Under the pieces are notes generated by a model. That model was not told the origin of the DNA. It saw nothing but the letters and a program-made list of their open reading frames with translations, and searched no databases. DNA of 29,737 bases from Klebsormidium nitens (Eukaryota > Streptophyta > Klebsormidiophyceae > Klebsormidiales > Klebsormidiaceae): NCBI GenBank assembly GCA_000708835.1, contig DF237781.1, positions 1 through 29,737 of the forward strand, given 5' to 3'. The position numbers and the translations under genes were made by a program. This document shows positions 20,291 through 29,737 of the stretch, piece after piece. Numbering within the stretch: the first letter of the stretch is position 1; every line of letters begins with the position of its first letter.

Positions 20291-21103
20291 GCTTGAACCG
20301 AGTTCAGTGGATATCAAGCCCAGGCTCCTCATAGATCAGTGAATTTAGTACATACGATTACTTCTTATGCTATGAAGGTTCTGTACATACATTGCTTACG
20401 AGGGTTCGGCTTCAGGACTGAGTCCAGTCGCGACGGTTTCGACCGATTTTAGAGTGATATTTTGATCATGCAATAATCTGCCCATTCTCCAAGATGTACG
20501 GCTCCAATGGCATGTCGACAGCCTGCATGAGACTTCTATATGCATCGATCTATCATCACTAAGTTATCATTAACCGTTTAGTACAACTTACCTGTAAGTC
20601 AAGCTACGCTTGCCAATGATGCACGCGCGGGCCCGGGCCGCCAGCTGGCGTATTGTCTCAAAGATCACTGTACACTGACAGCTATAACAAAAGTAAACTG
20701 AATGTTCATGGTTACCATGTCTATATGCAGGCCTCCTGCTGCTGATCGAGCTAGCATGCGAGCGCATGTATGATCGACCCTGCAGCTCAAGGTTGCAACG
20801 TGATCATGTGCGGACGGCCCGAATCATATATGAGCACATGGCCCACGCAGCACGGAGTATACGAAGGCAGCTTATTGTGCCTAGATCTTGTACCCCGTGG
20901 CATCGCCGCTCAATGAGTCGGAGTGCCATGCAGGAACTGAAGCACTAGGCTTATCAAATCGAACAGCTTGCAGATAAGCTGCGCCAGAGTGCACAAACAA
21001 CTCGCCGGTCAAGCTTGATGCTGGTTATATATGCACTGATTTACAGAAAAATGTAACCAAAGTAAATTCTTTCGTTTACGGAAGCTATCTCAAAGCAACA
21101 GAA
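20291..21103. other. Convergent intergenic region between the DCC and UBA-like genes
   Basis: Both genes end into this 813-bp stretch, so it should hold their 3' untranslated regions and polyadenylation signals. No AATAAA was picked out with confidence. A GC-rich patch (GCGGGCCCGGGCCGCCAGC at about 20628-20646) is the only distinctive piece. A 60-codon plus-strand frame at 20766-20948 has no family resemblance. Confidence 0.45.
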
Positions 21104-23635
21104 CTATCCTCCGGCCAACTGAGCTATGGCCTTATCTCTATCATTGTCGAACATAGCCAGGGCGCCGCTTATTGCTTCGGGCGCAAACCCCATTTCTTTC
21201 ATCACCCCGAAGTGCGAGCAAAAATCCAAGACCTGCAAGAGGAAACCGTTCTTGAGTTGCGAAAGTCGACAAGATTGCTAAAGCTGCCAAGTCGGGTACC
21301 GTCGTTGAACAGAGTTGTTCAGAGTGCATGAGAATTTCAGGAACTTCTGTGGATATTGTTTGAGGCACAACTTTCGAAGGTACCTCACTAGCGTCAAGAG
21401 ATCAACCAACAACAAGGGCTCAGTCCAAACACTTATCTCGCATTATCTTTGATTAGCAAAGCGTTGAGAGATGAGACCAGCGCTGTTTGATGTGGTAAAA
21501 CCATGCGCAATCAACTCTGACAAAGTTGGTCTATGGCCCCGTGCTTCAATCAGGTAAAGAAAAGCGCCATGTAAGCCATTACCAAGACACTGGACACGTA
21601 TGGCCAAAAAGCGTTGGGGAAACAACATAGGATGGCTAGCAGAAGCGCACGAGGTTAGGCAGACGAACCTTATTCTGTACATCCCCAAAAGTGGCCACCG
21701 CTAGTTGGACGGCATCCCGAGGCAAGCCCGTAGCCACGTACTTACTGACGACAGGGTCTTCATGTAGGTTAGACTGTAAAGGAAAATGGGTATGTCAGAC
21801 ACTCGGTAAGGGCTACCGTTTGAACGAAGAGGGCTTGCCCCGCGCCAAGTCGAGTCCCACGCTCGTGGCACTTCCGCATTGCAGTAACACAAGGCTTGGC
21901 GAAAGGGGTTACCGGGTCTAGTCGAGACATCTGTATCGAGTCACTTTCGACGCAGCTCCTTGTGCCAGGAGAAGACGTCTGCGGCCAGAGATGGTTTTCG
22001 AAGACCCACACGAATCCTTCCAACAAAATCCATCTGACCGGCGCCTGAAAATCTGTAGCTGGGAAAGTGCTCAGAGAAGACGGGACAAATTTTTAGACCG
22101 ACTTACAAGAGCAAGGCAGTTCGCTCAAAATCATCAAAGCAGTCACGGTAGATCAAGGAAGTTCTTTGATTGTGGATCGCGGCCTGCCCCATGCATCGAC
22201 TCCAGATGCAAGCTCCTGAAGAATCTAGCTGAAAGCACGTAATCAAAGCGACTTATGCCCCAGCACTCTTTATCTACCCTTTCCTCGATTCAAATTCAAG
22301 TCCAGCAATCGTCCTTCCCGAAAATGCAATGTATGAGCATACCGTAGAAACAATCCCGTTTGAGTGCGAATGGTCTACAGCCCGGGCGCTCCGCTCCCAA
22401 TTTCCTCGCTCCGCTTCTTCGATAATCTTTCGTTCCAGGTCGAAATCGAACATGAAAGTGCTGCGGGGCACATCGATGTTCTGGGGGGACAGCTGGACCT
22501 GTACGTGAGAACGTGGGGGTCGAGCTGAGAACTTGTAATTGAAGAAGTCCAATCTAAGAAATGACACAGCACTGGCGGGTCGCGCTGCTAGTTGGCGTTT
22601 GCTCGGAATCTTCTTAGAATAGGGTACAATCCCCCCTTGAAGAGCAGTCAACTGCAGCATCGTTCCATTTGTGGGTTTGATGATCTCAGCACGTTCTTGT
22701 AAGACTGAAGAGAAAAGGGCGGCTGGCCTTCTCCAATGCATTGCTTCTTTAAACTTCATTTTTCAGAGCATTCAGAAGTCAGTTGACAAGTGTCCGCCGA
22801 CGTTCACACACCAGGGGGGAACACACACCAGGGGGGAACCACTTGACTACCATTGGAAGGGGGGAACTTAACCACTTGACTACCATTGGAAGAAGTCCAC
22901 AGACAGAAGTACTTGCTCAGTCTCATTCTAAGCTTTGACCTTGCTTAAATGAGAGGAGTCCTCACCGCAGGCGCAACCCTGTATGCTGGCTTAATAGTCA
23001 CCCGAATGCCACCGTTGGCAGCTGCAAAAGAATGGGGGTCGATAAGGTCAGAAGGTTTGAGAATGCAGGAGAATCCAATGAGATCCTGAAGTACAAGCAT
23101 TCAATTGAGCATCCAAGCTTAACGGCCGTTGAGGACGAAGGCAAGTCAGATCAATTGTTCTCCCCTGGAGCATGCAGGATCTCCACAAGGAAAAACTCAA
23201 CTCCATCGAGCACAACTCATGGCCATCTTATGTCCTAGAAAACATGTCCAACATGAAGCCATCCTCTCTGTCAGACCACGCGGAAGATGACCTCCGCGTG
23301 GATCAAAGCCGATCAACACTTGCCACCCTACCAGTAAGCATCTGGCCTGACGAAGATGGCCCAGCATTTGGCATGACCGGAGTGGGCCCCACCGAAACCC
23401 TAGGATAGAGAGACGACGCCCCATAGCTGCCGACCGGCTGCGCATAAGGAACGCTTCCAGACGAGGTATAGGGCACTGGCCGGGCGTGGGGTGGGCCAAA
23501 CACCTGCTGTCCCTGGGAATGAGAGGAGCTCGGCGGAGCGTAAGAGCTACTGGAGACTGGCTGAGCATAAGGAGGGGTGCTGGAAGAAGGCTGGGCGGGG
23601 GGGTCGCTGCGCCTCCGGAACAAGCTGTCCATCAT
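21104..23635 (-). CDS. Plant-type protein with two UBA-like segments at the C-terminus, five exons
   Basis: Coding exons: 23635-23332, 23021-22966, 22498-22343, 21773-21669 and 21232-21104, all GT-AG and in phase, 249 aa. Residues 1-101 are low-complexity Pro/Ser/Tyr with repeated PYAQPV and a SLYPRVS motif. Residues 104-120 are NGGIRVTIKPAYRVAPA, then LSPQNIDVPRSTFMFDFDLE (123-142), a block I recall from conserved plant proteins of unknown function. The C-terminus has two helical segments: DPVVSKYVATGLPRDAVQLA (178-197) and MKEMGFAPEAISGALAMFDN (218-237), both with the [GM]-[LF]-x-[RP]-x-A pattern of ubiquitin-associated domains. Ubiquitin binding and an endosomal (ESCRT/UBAP1-like) role are inference only. 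MMDS is the start, since two in-frame ATGs lie side by side; either could be used. Confidence 0.88.
22806..22892. repeat. Two short tandem repeats in intron 2 of the UBA-like gene
   Basis: ACACACCAGGGGGGAAC is repeated perfectly head to tail (22806-22822 and 22823-22839). Directly after, a 23-bp block starting AACCACTTGACTACCATTGG occurs at 22837-22859 and 22870-22892 (33-bp step). The GGGGGGAAC piece belongs to both, which suggests repeated slippage or local duplication. Exact identity means the event is young. Confidence 0.9.
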
Positions 23636-24361
23636 TTTGGATCAGCAGGAGCTGGTTGCCCTCCTTCTTATGGCGTGCGCGTTGATGACCCCGACTTTAC
23701 TTTGCACGGGAGATCAAGACTTTTGTTTGTGGTACGGATCAGTAGCTGGGAAATCAATCGTTCTTCACAGTGTCAAAACTTAATTTGCGAGGGCTCACGA
23801 GAAAATTAAGAAAAGAGCACCAGCAAGAGCTTACGGGGGAGGACGAGCTATCATAAAGGCAATTGTCACAGCGCATGTGATGGGCTCCCTTTTGCCTTCC
23901 CTGCATATGCAGATTTTGGGCTGCCGAGCTGATCAAGAGAAGTTGAGACAAGAGAAGGAAGACCTTGAAACCTGCATTTTAGGGTTTTGTTGTGAGTGAC
24001 CCTGTGGGGCTCAGCTAGCTCAGCTAGCTCGAAACCCTAGTTACCGTAGTAGGGTTTCGACAGGGGCTGCGACCAGAAACTCAACGATGGACTTGGCCGT
24101 CGATGAGCTCGCCTTCTAATCGCACGACGTCAAAGATGCTTACGTCGACCATGTTGAAGCGTCAGATCTTATCGAACGGGTCATTCCAGCCTGCGAAGGA
24201 GCAGCCTGCGAAGATCGCACTCTCGAGTCTAGAGTCTACGTAGGCTGCTTCCTCTCCTCGTTCCTTGAAGTTGCCAGCTAGGTGCTCCACCTGGTCTTCA
24301 GCTGCCCTTGAGGCTTGAGACATTTTGCAGGACCGGATCATCTCTGTTGCGAAGTTCACCG
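23636..24361. promoter_or_regulatory. Divergent promoter region with three teloboxes
   Basis: This 726-bp interval separates the start codons of the UBA-like gene (-) and MsrB (+). TTTTAGGGTTTTG lies at 23977-23989. CGAAACCCTA at 24030-24039 and TAGGGTTTCG at 24050-24059 form an exact inverted pair around a 10-base spacer. AAACCCTA is the plant telobox, bound by Myb-type telomere-repeat-binding factors in promoters. A tandem CTCAGCTAG pair lies at 24010-24028. The inverted pair would suit a symmetric element serving both genes; that is inference. Confidence 0.6.
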
Positions 24362-27268
24362 ATGGCGAGAAGCATCCTCTCCCAGCACACAGTCTTCCCG
24401 AACTCCCTCGCTCACCTTGAGACAAGCGCTGCGACTCAAAGCCGAAAAGCAGGTGCCGTTTTGGGAGAGCGCAGCCAAGGGTTCTTCCTTTCAGCACGCC
24501 GGCTGCTGAGCTTCCGGGACCTAGGACACAAGCGATTGCATCTAGAAAGGATGGGCAACGCATGTGGCGCAAGTGGTACGCGTGCGCAGTCAGGCAATGC
24601 TGACGTGTCTGCAAACCCACGGGCAGGTGCGTGTTGAAAGCATACCTCTTCAGGTTTTGCCTTTATGCTTTCTGATGCAAGTGACTGATGCTTCGACTTG
24701 AAGGTTTTTATCATTGGAGTAAGCTGACTCATCAGACCAACAGCATCAGCAGTCAAGCAAGTAAACATTGGGTAAAGTGGGGCGTCCTTGTCATGAAAGT
24801 GGATGGGCAGAGCTTTGAACCATGGTCGTTCTGTAATGGAGTTCTGCGGCACAGCCCGTTGTCGAGTGTTCCAAAGTTGGGGGCTCATAAGTTTTTTGTC
24901 TGAACATCTCAATCTACTCTTCAAAAGGTTTGAAGTTTTGAAACCTCTTCCCTGTGAGGACGTAAGAGATGTGTTTGGCATCTTCCTTATAAAGAGACGT
25001 ATGTTCGAGATATTGGTGGTCAAGGTATAGAACGCCTGCTGCAGTGACATGTAACTTAGTGGATAGCTTGTTGAAGGCCCTGGATTAAAGGTTTGCATCT
25101 GCAATCGGCGTTCGTTTCAGCACAGAAGGGCTTTTCTTCTTCCGAAAGGAAACAGCTGGCTCTAATCTGGTCTCCACTTCGTTAGGTTTACAGTTTCAGA
25201 AACTCTCACCACTTGTGTGGTGTTTCTTTGGTGATACCAGGCAGAGGACTTGACACAATGGCCCCTGATTAGAAATCAGATTACTGATTTTGGCGTTGGT
25301 TGTGCTTCCTGAATTGTTGTATTAAGCAGGCTCTGTTGCAAAGAGTATCAGTGATCATACAGAATTTGATTAGAGGTTTCTTTCTTTTTAGGCCGCAAAG
25401 CTGGGCGCTCATCATGGCCCACTCGACTGCTTGTCTCGGTCGCCTTCCTGTTCTTGATTCTTGCTTGGAGGAAGTGGTCGTTTTGTGGGGTTGAGCCCCA
25501 ACTCACAAAGAAAACTGGCGCCTGTGAGTTGCTATTCTCTTGCAGCAATTTCCTTTAATTCTTGGAGAAAGCAGCATCTTTGTGCTTTCCCACTTGGCTT
25601 TGAAGGTCGAGTCTGTATTGTGCATGATCGTGTCGCTCCAAGCGCCATCCGTACCATACTACTACGTCTGGCAAGAAAATTTTTATCATACTGTCCGATG
25701 ACTCGAAGATCACGGTTTGTAGTGGCAAATTTCGCTTGAAGTCTTACCATGTTAAGCGATCATATTCTGGTGAGACTGGGTCTTGTTGCTGATCTTAGTC
25801 TCCTTTCTTTTGCAGCGGAGTTTGCTAAAGTCAGTGAAGCAGAGTGGCAGAAGCGCTTGACGAAGGAGGAGTTTTATGTTGCAAGGAAGAAAGGAACGGA
25901 GCGGGCGTTCACAGGGTAAGTGCTGCATCTACGTTGTTAAAAGCATCGCCTGCCACAAGAAGCCCGTTGTACTTCGGGGTTTTTACGTCATATATGACGA
26001 TCCTTGAATGTCTTTTTACAAAAGAACTGCAGGAAGCGTCTGCCAACAGACATGCACAGGTTTTTCTCAAAGTGATGCAAGCTAGCCTTCAGGCTTGTAT
26101 TTCGTGCGGCGTTGTGTTATCTAGAGATAGGTCTTCAGTTCTCTGGAGCGTCGATTTTCTAACTGTTAATCTCCTGAGGTCCTGAGTTCCGAAAAGGTCG
26201 AGACCTATTTCATATGACAGGCGCCTAGTACGGTTAGCCAGGCACTAAGAGATTCCAAGTCAAAAGCCGTGCTTTGGGCTTAAGCTCGTACCCAAGTTTT
26301 CGAAGGGCCGCTTTGTGTCGGGTTTGCTGCGGCAAGTGAGCTTTTCCTCCTTATTGACGTAACTTCATCCCATCTGTCTTGCAGGCGCTATTGGAACAAC
26401 AAGGAGGCCGGTGTGTACAGCTGCATCTGTTGCGATACACCGCTCTATAGGTGAGCCACGTGTGAAGTAGCAAGCATGGTGGTGACATGCTGACGGTTCT
26501 TCTGACGATGCTTGGTTGTTTTCCGTGCACATCAAGTCCGAGTCGGGACTACTCACTTCGTCTCAAGCGGCTGGCTCCCGAGGATTGCTGCTTACATTGG
26601 GTTTGCAGCAGTTGTCCAGGTCGAAGCAAGAATACATCAGATATTCGAATCATGATGGATAGTTCGGCAGACGGTCCGGTGGCCGTGCGTAAAAGCGTCC
26701 AGGAACTGTTCAAGCTTTTTGTCTCCCCTTAAAAAGCAAGGGAAAACCGCCCTCGGCGACTCGATTTGCAGGAAGTTTGGTTTTGACGGGTCCATTTGGC
26801 CAAATGTTACACAATTTTGGAACAGCACTTTGACTAGCTAGCCCTGAAGTGGGGTCCTCGCTTTTCATCTTTCGCCTCAGTCGTCTTGAGACCCTCAAAC
26901 TGGTTGCAATTTGCGAGAATTCCCTCTAAGCCGGCTTTTGACAGACTCAGAAACTTCAAACTCTGACAAATGTATCTTGCATTGTCTTGATCGGTTCCGA
27001 TGCCTTTCGCCTTTGCAGTTCCGAAACGAAGTTTGACAGCGGCACCGGGTGGCCCTCTTTCTACGACAAGATTGGCAACAACGTCGACGAACACTCCGAC
27101 TGGTCGATTCCGTTCATGCCTCGAACGGAAGTCACGTGCGCCGTCTGCGGCGCCCACTTAGGCCACGTTTTCAACGACGGGCCACGGCCCACCGGTCAAC
27201 GGCACTGTATCAACAGTGTGTCTTTGAAGTTTCACCCAAAGGATAGCGGGAAGGCTGACGGAGCATAG
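24362..27268 (+). CDS. MSRB: Peptide-methionine (R)-S-oxide reductase MsrB, organelle-type, four exons
   Basis: Coding exons: 24362-24626, 25816-25915, 26385-26450 and 27019-27268, all GT-AG and in phase, 226 aa. The enzyme reduces methionine R-sulfoxide in proteins. Residues 1-88 are a basic, Ser/Ala-rich leader ([14 protein letters not shown]...) of transit-peptide type; plastid targeting is likely by analogy with plant MSRB2 but mitochondrial cannot be excluded. The catalytic domain has [25 protein letters not shown], the zinc CxxC pairs at C135/C138 (CICC) and C184/C187 (CAVC), [31 protein letters not shown] and the catalytic Cys at 207. Besides these, only C137 could serve as a resolving cysteine, apart from Cys in the leader; this is inference. 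The ATG at 24362 is the first in its frame. Confidence 0.95.
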
Positions 27269-28175
27269 AGCGCCTGGGGGAGGCTCCAAAGTGCAGCTTT
27301 AGAATGTGCCTGTGCTCAGGCTGGTAGGTCGAGGCTGGCGAGCGCAGCTTAGGTTGTGGGCAAGAACGGCAGGGATCACAGTGCAGAGGTTGATAGAGCA
27401 GGTGCTTGTCCAGCTCTGAGAAGCTCAGTGGCGTAGTCTGGGTTTTGTACATAGCAGCGTTCTTTGGATCGGGCTGCAAATGGCCTTCCTGAAAGCTGTG
27501 CTGATTGACCTGTGAAAACTTTGTTTGATTGGTCGGATCTTGAGAGCGATCTTGAGAGCCTGGCCGCTCTCAATATTCGACCAATTATACGAATTGTAAA
27601 CCTTAAACTTTTTGAGCTATCGCAGACATGGGTACAGCCTCGGGACACAGACTGTGCGCGCTGCATGTCAAACGCACCAGCGGACTCACTATCTATATTG
27701 GTATGTTACTTTTGTATACCTTAGATTTAGTCATATATGTCGCCACTTAAAGCATATCAGTGTCAAGACACGTTTTCTATCCGTGCGCCAGTGACCTAGC
27801 ATGCGGATTGACCACCGTATGCACTCACTTGCACCAATCATGATAATGTTGTGCGCGGGTCACAAACCAAACAAGGTGCATGCGTGGCGTTCAAAGCCCC
27901 AAATTGCAAATTCAGTCGCTAAAGCAGTCGACCAGCTGTTGTACTTCCATCAATGTCATGTATCAAACTTGTCAAAAGTTTCATATTAGCTGCGGGCCGC
28001 GCTAGTCGACTCGACAATGAACCTACGCACCCGGCTGGCCCCAAGTTTTGCCAGCTAGCGGCCCCTTGATGCAAACAGACGTGTCCTCATCGTCCTGATC
28101 GACCACGTATACCAACGAGCGCGGCCTGGAACTGAGATTCATCATTGCGGCGACGCGGCGGTGCCTGTAGAAGGC
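27269..28175. other. Intergenic region downstream of MsrB
   Basis: The first part should hold the MsrB 3' untranslated region. No further gene was recognised. Short frames on both strands lack any family resemblance. The stretch ends at the 9-bp target duplication GTAGAAGGC (28167-28175) of the transposable element that follows. Confidence 0.4.
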
Positions 28176-28707
28176 ACGGGGTGGCAGGTCCTGTTTTAAA
28201 AGAGGTTTGGTTTTGAAGATTTTATTCACCAAAATCAGTACATTTGAGTGGATTTTCCAGTTTTATTCACATCCATTGGATCCGCCATGTCGACAAACCT
28301 CTAAAACCTATCTTGTTTTCAAAATTTACACCCCCCCCTCCATTTTAAAACGACTTTAAACAATTTAAAACAGAAAAATGCGCTTGTAGATGTGGTCGGG
28401 TAAGATCCCATCTTGAAATTACGCGTTTTTAAAATGGCAAGTTGTTTTGAAATGAATTAACACTTCATAAGTTTTGATTGTTTTTTCGAATAATTTCAAT
28501 CGTTCGATGCGTGGAAGAGCCCATGCAAGCTTGTATTCAAGCGAACGGGTCAAAAAAACAAGGAAAAGGTATACCGAAAACCCTCAAAACGTTAACAAAT
28601 GGCGTTTTAAAACAATTTTTAAAACGTTTTAAAATCGCCAAAGTAAGAAAATACCCGTGTTTTAATCCGACCACGTTGTAGTTTTAAAACAGGAGTTGCC
28701 ACCCGAG
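28176..28707. mobile_element. Non-autonomous TIR element (MITE), 532 bp, 9-bp target duplication
   Basis: GTAGAAGGC occurs exactly at 28167-28175 and 28708-28716. Inside these, the left end ACGGGGTGGCAGGTCC, then TGTTTTAAAA, is the inverse of the right end, TTTTAAAACAGGAGTTGCC then ACCCGAG, with 21 of 26 positions matching. The interior is AT-rich with many TTTTAAAA motifs and has no transposase. A 9-bp duplication with long terminal inverted repeats fits Mutator-like elements; other superfamilies with 8-10-bp duplications cannot be excluded. Confidence 0.8.
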
Positions 28708-28924
28708 GTAGAAGGCGGCGGCCGGCCGGCCCATTCAGTCGAACTGCATCATTATATTGTGGAACGCGTAGTCGCGGGCTCGCCGCGGGCCGTGGGCCTT
28801 AGGTGAATCATACATAGTTGGCCCTTAAGAGGACTTTGACAGCGCCTTGTGCGGGTCTGCATGCATCATGGCCTCTTTTCAATTGCGCCATAGCCATTGA
28901 AAAAGGCATACGCTTCTCGTGGCC
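28708..28924. other. Spacer between the two TIR elements
   Basis: The spacer opens with the right-hand target duplication and a GC-rich patch (GGCGGCCGGCCGGCCC). It contains no recognisable gene. Confidence 0.4.
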
Positions 28925-29253
28925 ACGGGGTGGCAACTCCGGTTTTAAAATAGAGGGCGTTTTTATTTTGCCTTCATCCAAAACGACGGAAAAACAAATG
29001 CATCCAATGTTTTGTTTTTGACCATCGTATAGCCCTTCGTCTATAGTTTCTAAAACACTACTCGTTTTGAAATTTGGCCCCCCTCACAAAAAGTAAAACG
29101 GTTTTAAAACATTAAAAAACGCCAAAATCTTAATACATGTATCTGCGGGTTAGGCGGACTTCAAAATAGCCCGTTTTATAAAACAAATAAAACAGCAAAA
29201 CGTTTTAAAACGCCTGTAAAGTGTATTAAAACAAGGAAAGGCGACAACCCGAG
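28925..29253. mobile_element. Second, diverged copy of the same TIR element, 329 bp
   Basis: The left end ACGGGGTGGCAACTCC then GGTTTTAAAA matches the left end of the 28176 element. The right end (TTAAAACAAGG ... GCGACAACCCGAG) is a decayed version of its right end. The interiors also align: CTCGTTTTGAAATTTGG with a C run against TTGTTTTCAAAATTTACA with a C run. This copy is about 200 bp shorter and shows no target duplication, so it is older or rearranged. Both copies have the same orientation. Confidence 0.65.
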
Positions 29254-29737
29254 GCCCTTTTGGCCTATTTTGTCACCCTAATATACATAAAAGTGCATGG
29301 ATGCGGCATACGAGCTCTTGACAAGCCGACAACCGCCATAAAAACAAGGAAAATGATACAATTTTTCGGCCAGGACCAGGCATATTCCGACTTCAATATG
29401 CCATATGCCAACCCGATTTTCAGACGATATGCCATATGCCAGCCGCGTTTGAGAGCAATCTGCCAATATGCCAGTGGCATATTCTGTATATAAAATCGGA
29501 CGTACCCTTGCAAACAGCCGCTTTTTAGCTAAGACTTCCGAAGTTCGTCACTGAAACGGTCAAAGTTGTTGGTAGTGTGCCCTGAATGGTGGCAAAACAC
29601 GAGGTGGGTGTGCCGCGTTACCTTTTCCATACTTCGACGTCAGATCTGAAAGTCCTTGAAAATTAAATCTGGGAGAAAACTTCTTGTAGCATTTGCTATA
29701 GCAGCACGTGTATTGAACTAGAAATGCCACCGGATCA
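29254..29737. other. Right-hand end with ATATGCC repeats and a TATA-like box
   Basis: ATATGCCATATGCCA occurs at 29396-29410 and 29427-29441 (31-bp step). A third relative at 29465-29483 is a perfect hairpin, AATATGCCA/TGGCATATT around one G. TATATAAA follows at 29487-29494, on the plus strand. A promoter for something beyond the window is possible but unproven. No coding exon was recognised up to the end. Confidence 0.45.

Noticed and set aside
24436-25104. 222-codon open frame on the minus strand
   Set aside because: It runs antisense over MsrB exon 1 and into intron 1 and has no family resemblance. The plus-strand exon explains the openness.
26761-26805. Possible copy of the MsrB exon-4 acceptor edge (TTTGCAGGAAGTTTGG)
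   Set aside because: The match to 27010-27060 is short and needs gaps, so it was not counted as a further exon-edge duplication.
1-29737. CRISPR arrays, operons or other prokaryotic systems
   Set aside because: The window is clearly eukaryotic with spliced genes, and no regularly spaced identical repeats of CRISPR type were found.

Overview
This window is eukaryotic nuclear DNA, most likely from the green-plant lineage (a streptophyte alga or an early-diverging land plant; the species cannot be fixed from sequence alone). The signs are multi-exon genes with GT-AG introns, organelle-type N-terminal extensions, AAACCCTA (telobox) motifs upstream of genes, plant-type versions of MFAP1 and MsrB, and a DCC/DUF393 protein. 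No prokaryotic operon structure is present. Five genes could be assembled exon by exon. In four of them every intron phase agrees; in the DCC gene all but one do.

Layout. 1-207: tail of a Ty3/gypsy-type reverse transcriptase running in from the left. 208-3897: no recognisable gene, but an inverted decayed copy of the signal-peptide exon of the next gene lies at 2197-2266. 5732-3898 (-): a three-exon gene for a secreted 16-cysteine protein of unknown family. 5733-10745: gene-poor DNA with short direct repeats and strong palindromes. 17002-10746 (-): a seven-exon MFAP1 gene (spliceosomal B-complex protein, 430 aa). 17802-20290 (+): a five-exon DCC/DUF393 thiol-oxidoreductase-like gene with a one-base frameshift. 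23635-21104 (-): a five-exon gene for a 249-aa protein ending in two UBA-like segments. 24362-27268 (+): a four-exon methionine sulfoxide reductase B with a transit-peptide-like N-terminus. 27269-29737: AT-rich DNA with two related terminal-inverted-repeat elements, one flanked by an exact 9-bp target duplication.

Gene arrangement. MFAP1 and DCC are head to head, 799 bp apart between start codons. The UBA-like gene and MsrB are also head to head, 726 bp apart, with three teloboxes between them. DCC and the UBA-like gene converge. Two divergent pairs suggest shared promoters.

The most unusual signal is in the introns. Around many exons of MFAP1, and at single exon edges in the DCC and Cys-rich genes, there are decayed second copies of the exon edge including the splice site, about 70-180 bp away. 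In MFAP1 intron 4 the acceptor edge recurs at about 169-bp steps. In intron 2 an 81-nt exon copy has kept a working acceptor, donor, open frame and the right phase, so it could be used as a cassette exon. This points to introns growing by local tandem duplication that takes splice sites along, in a gene whose own product works in the spliceosome.
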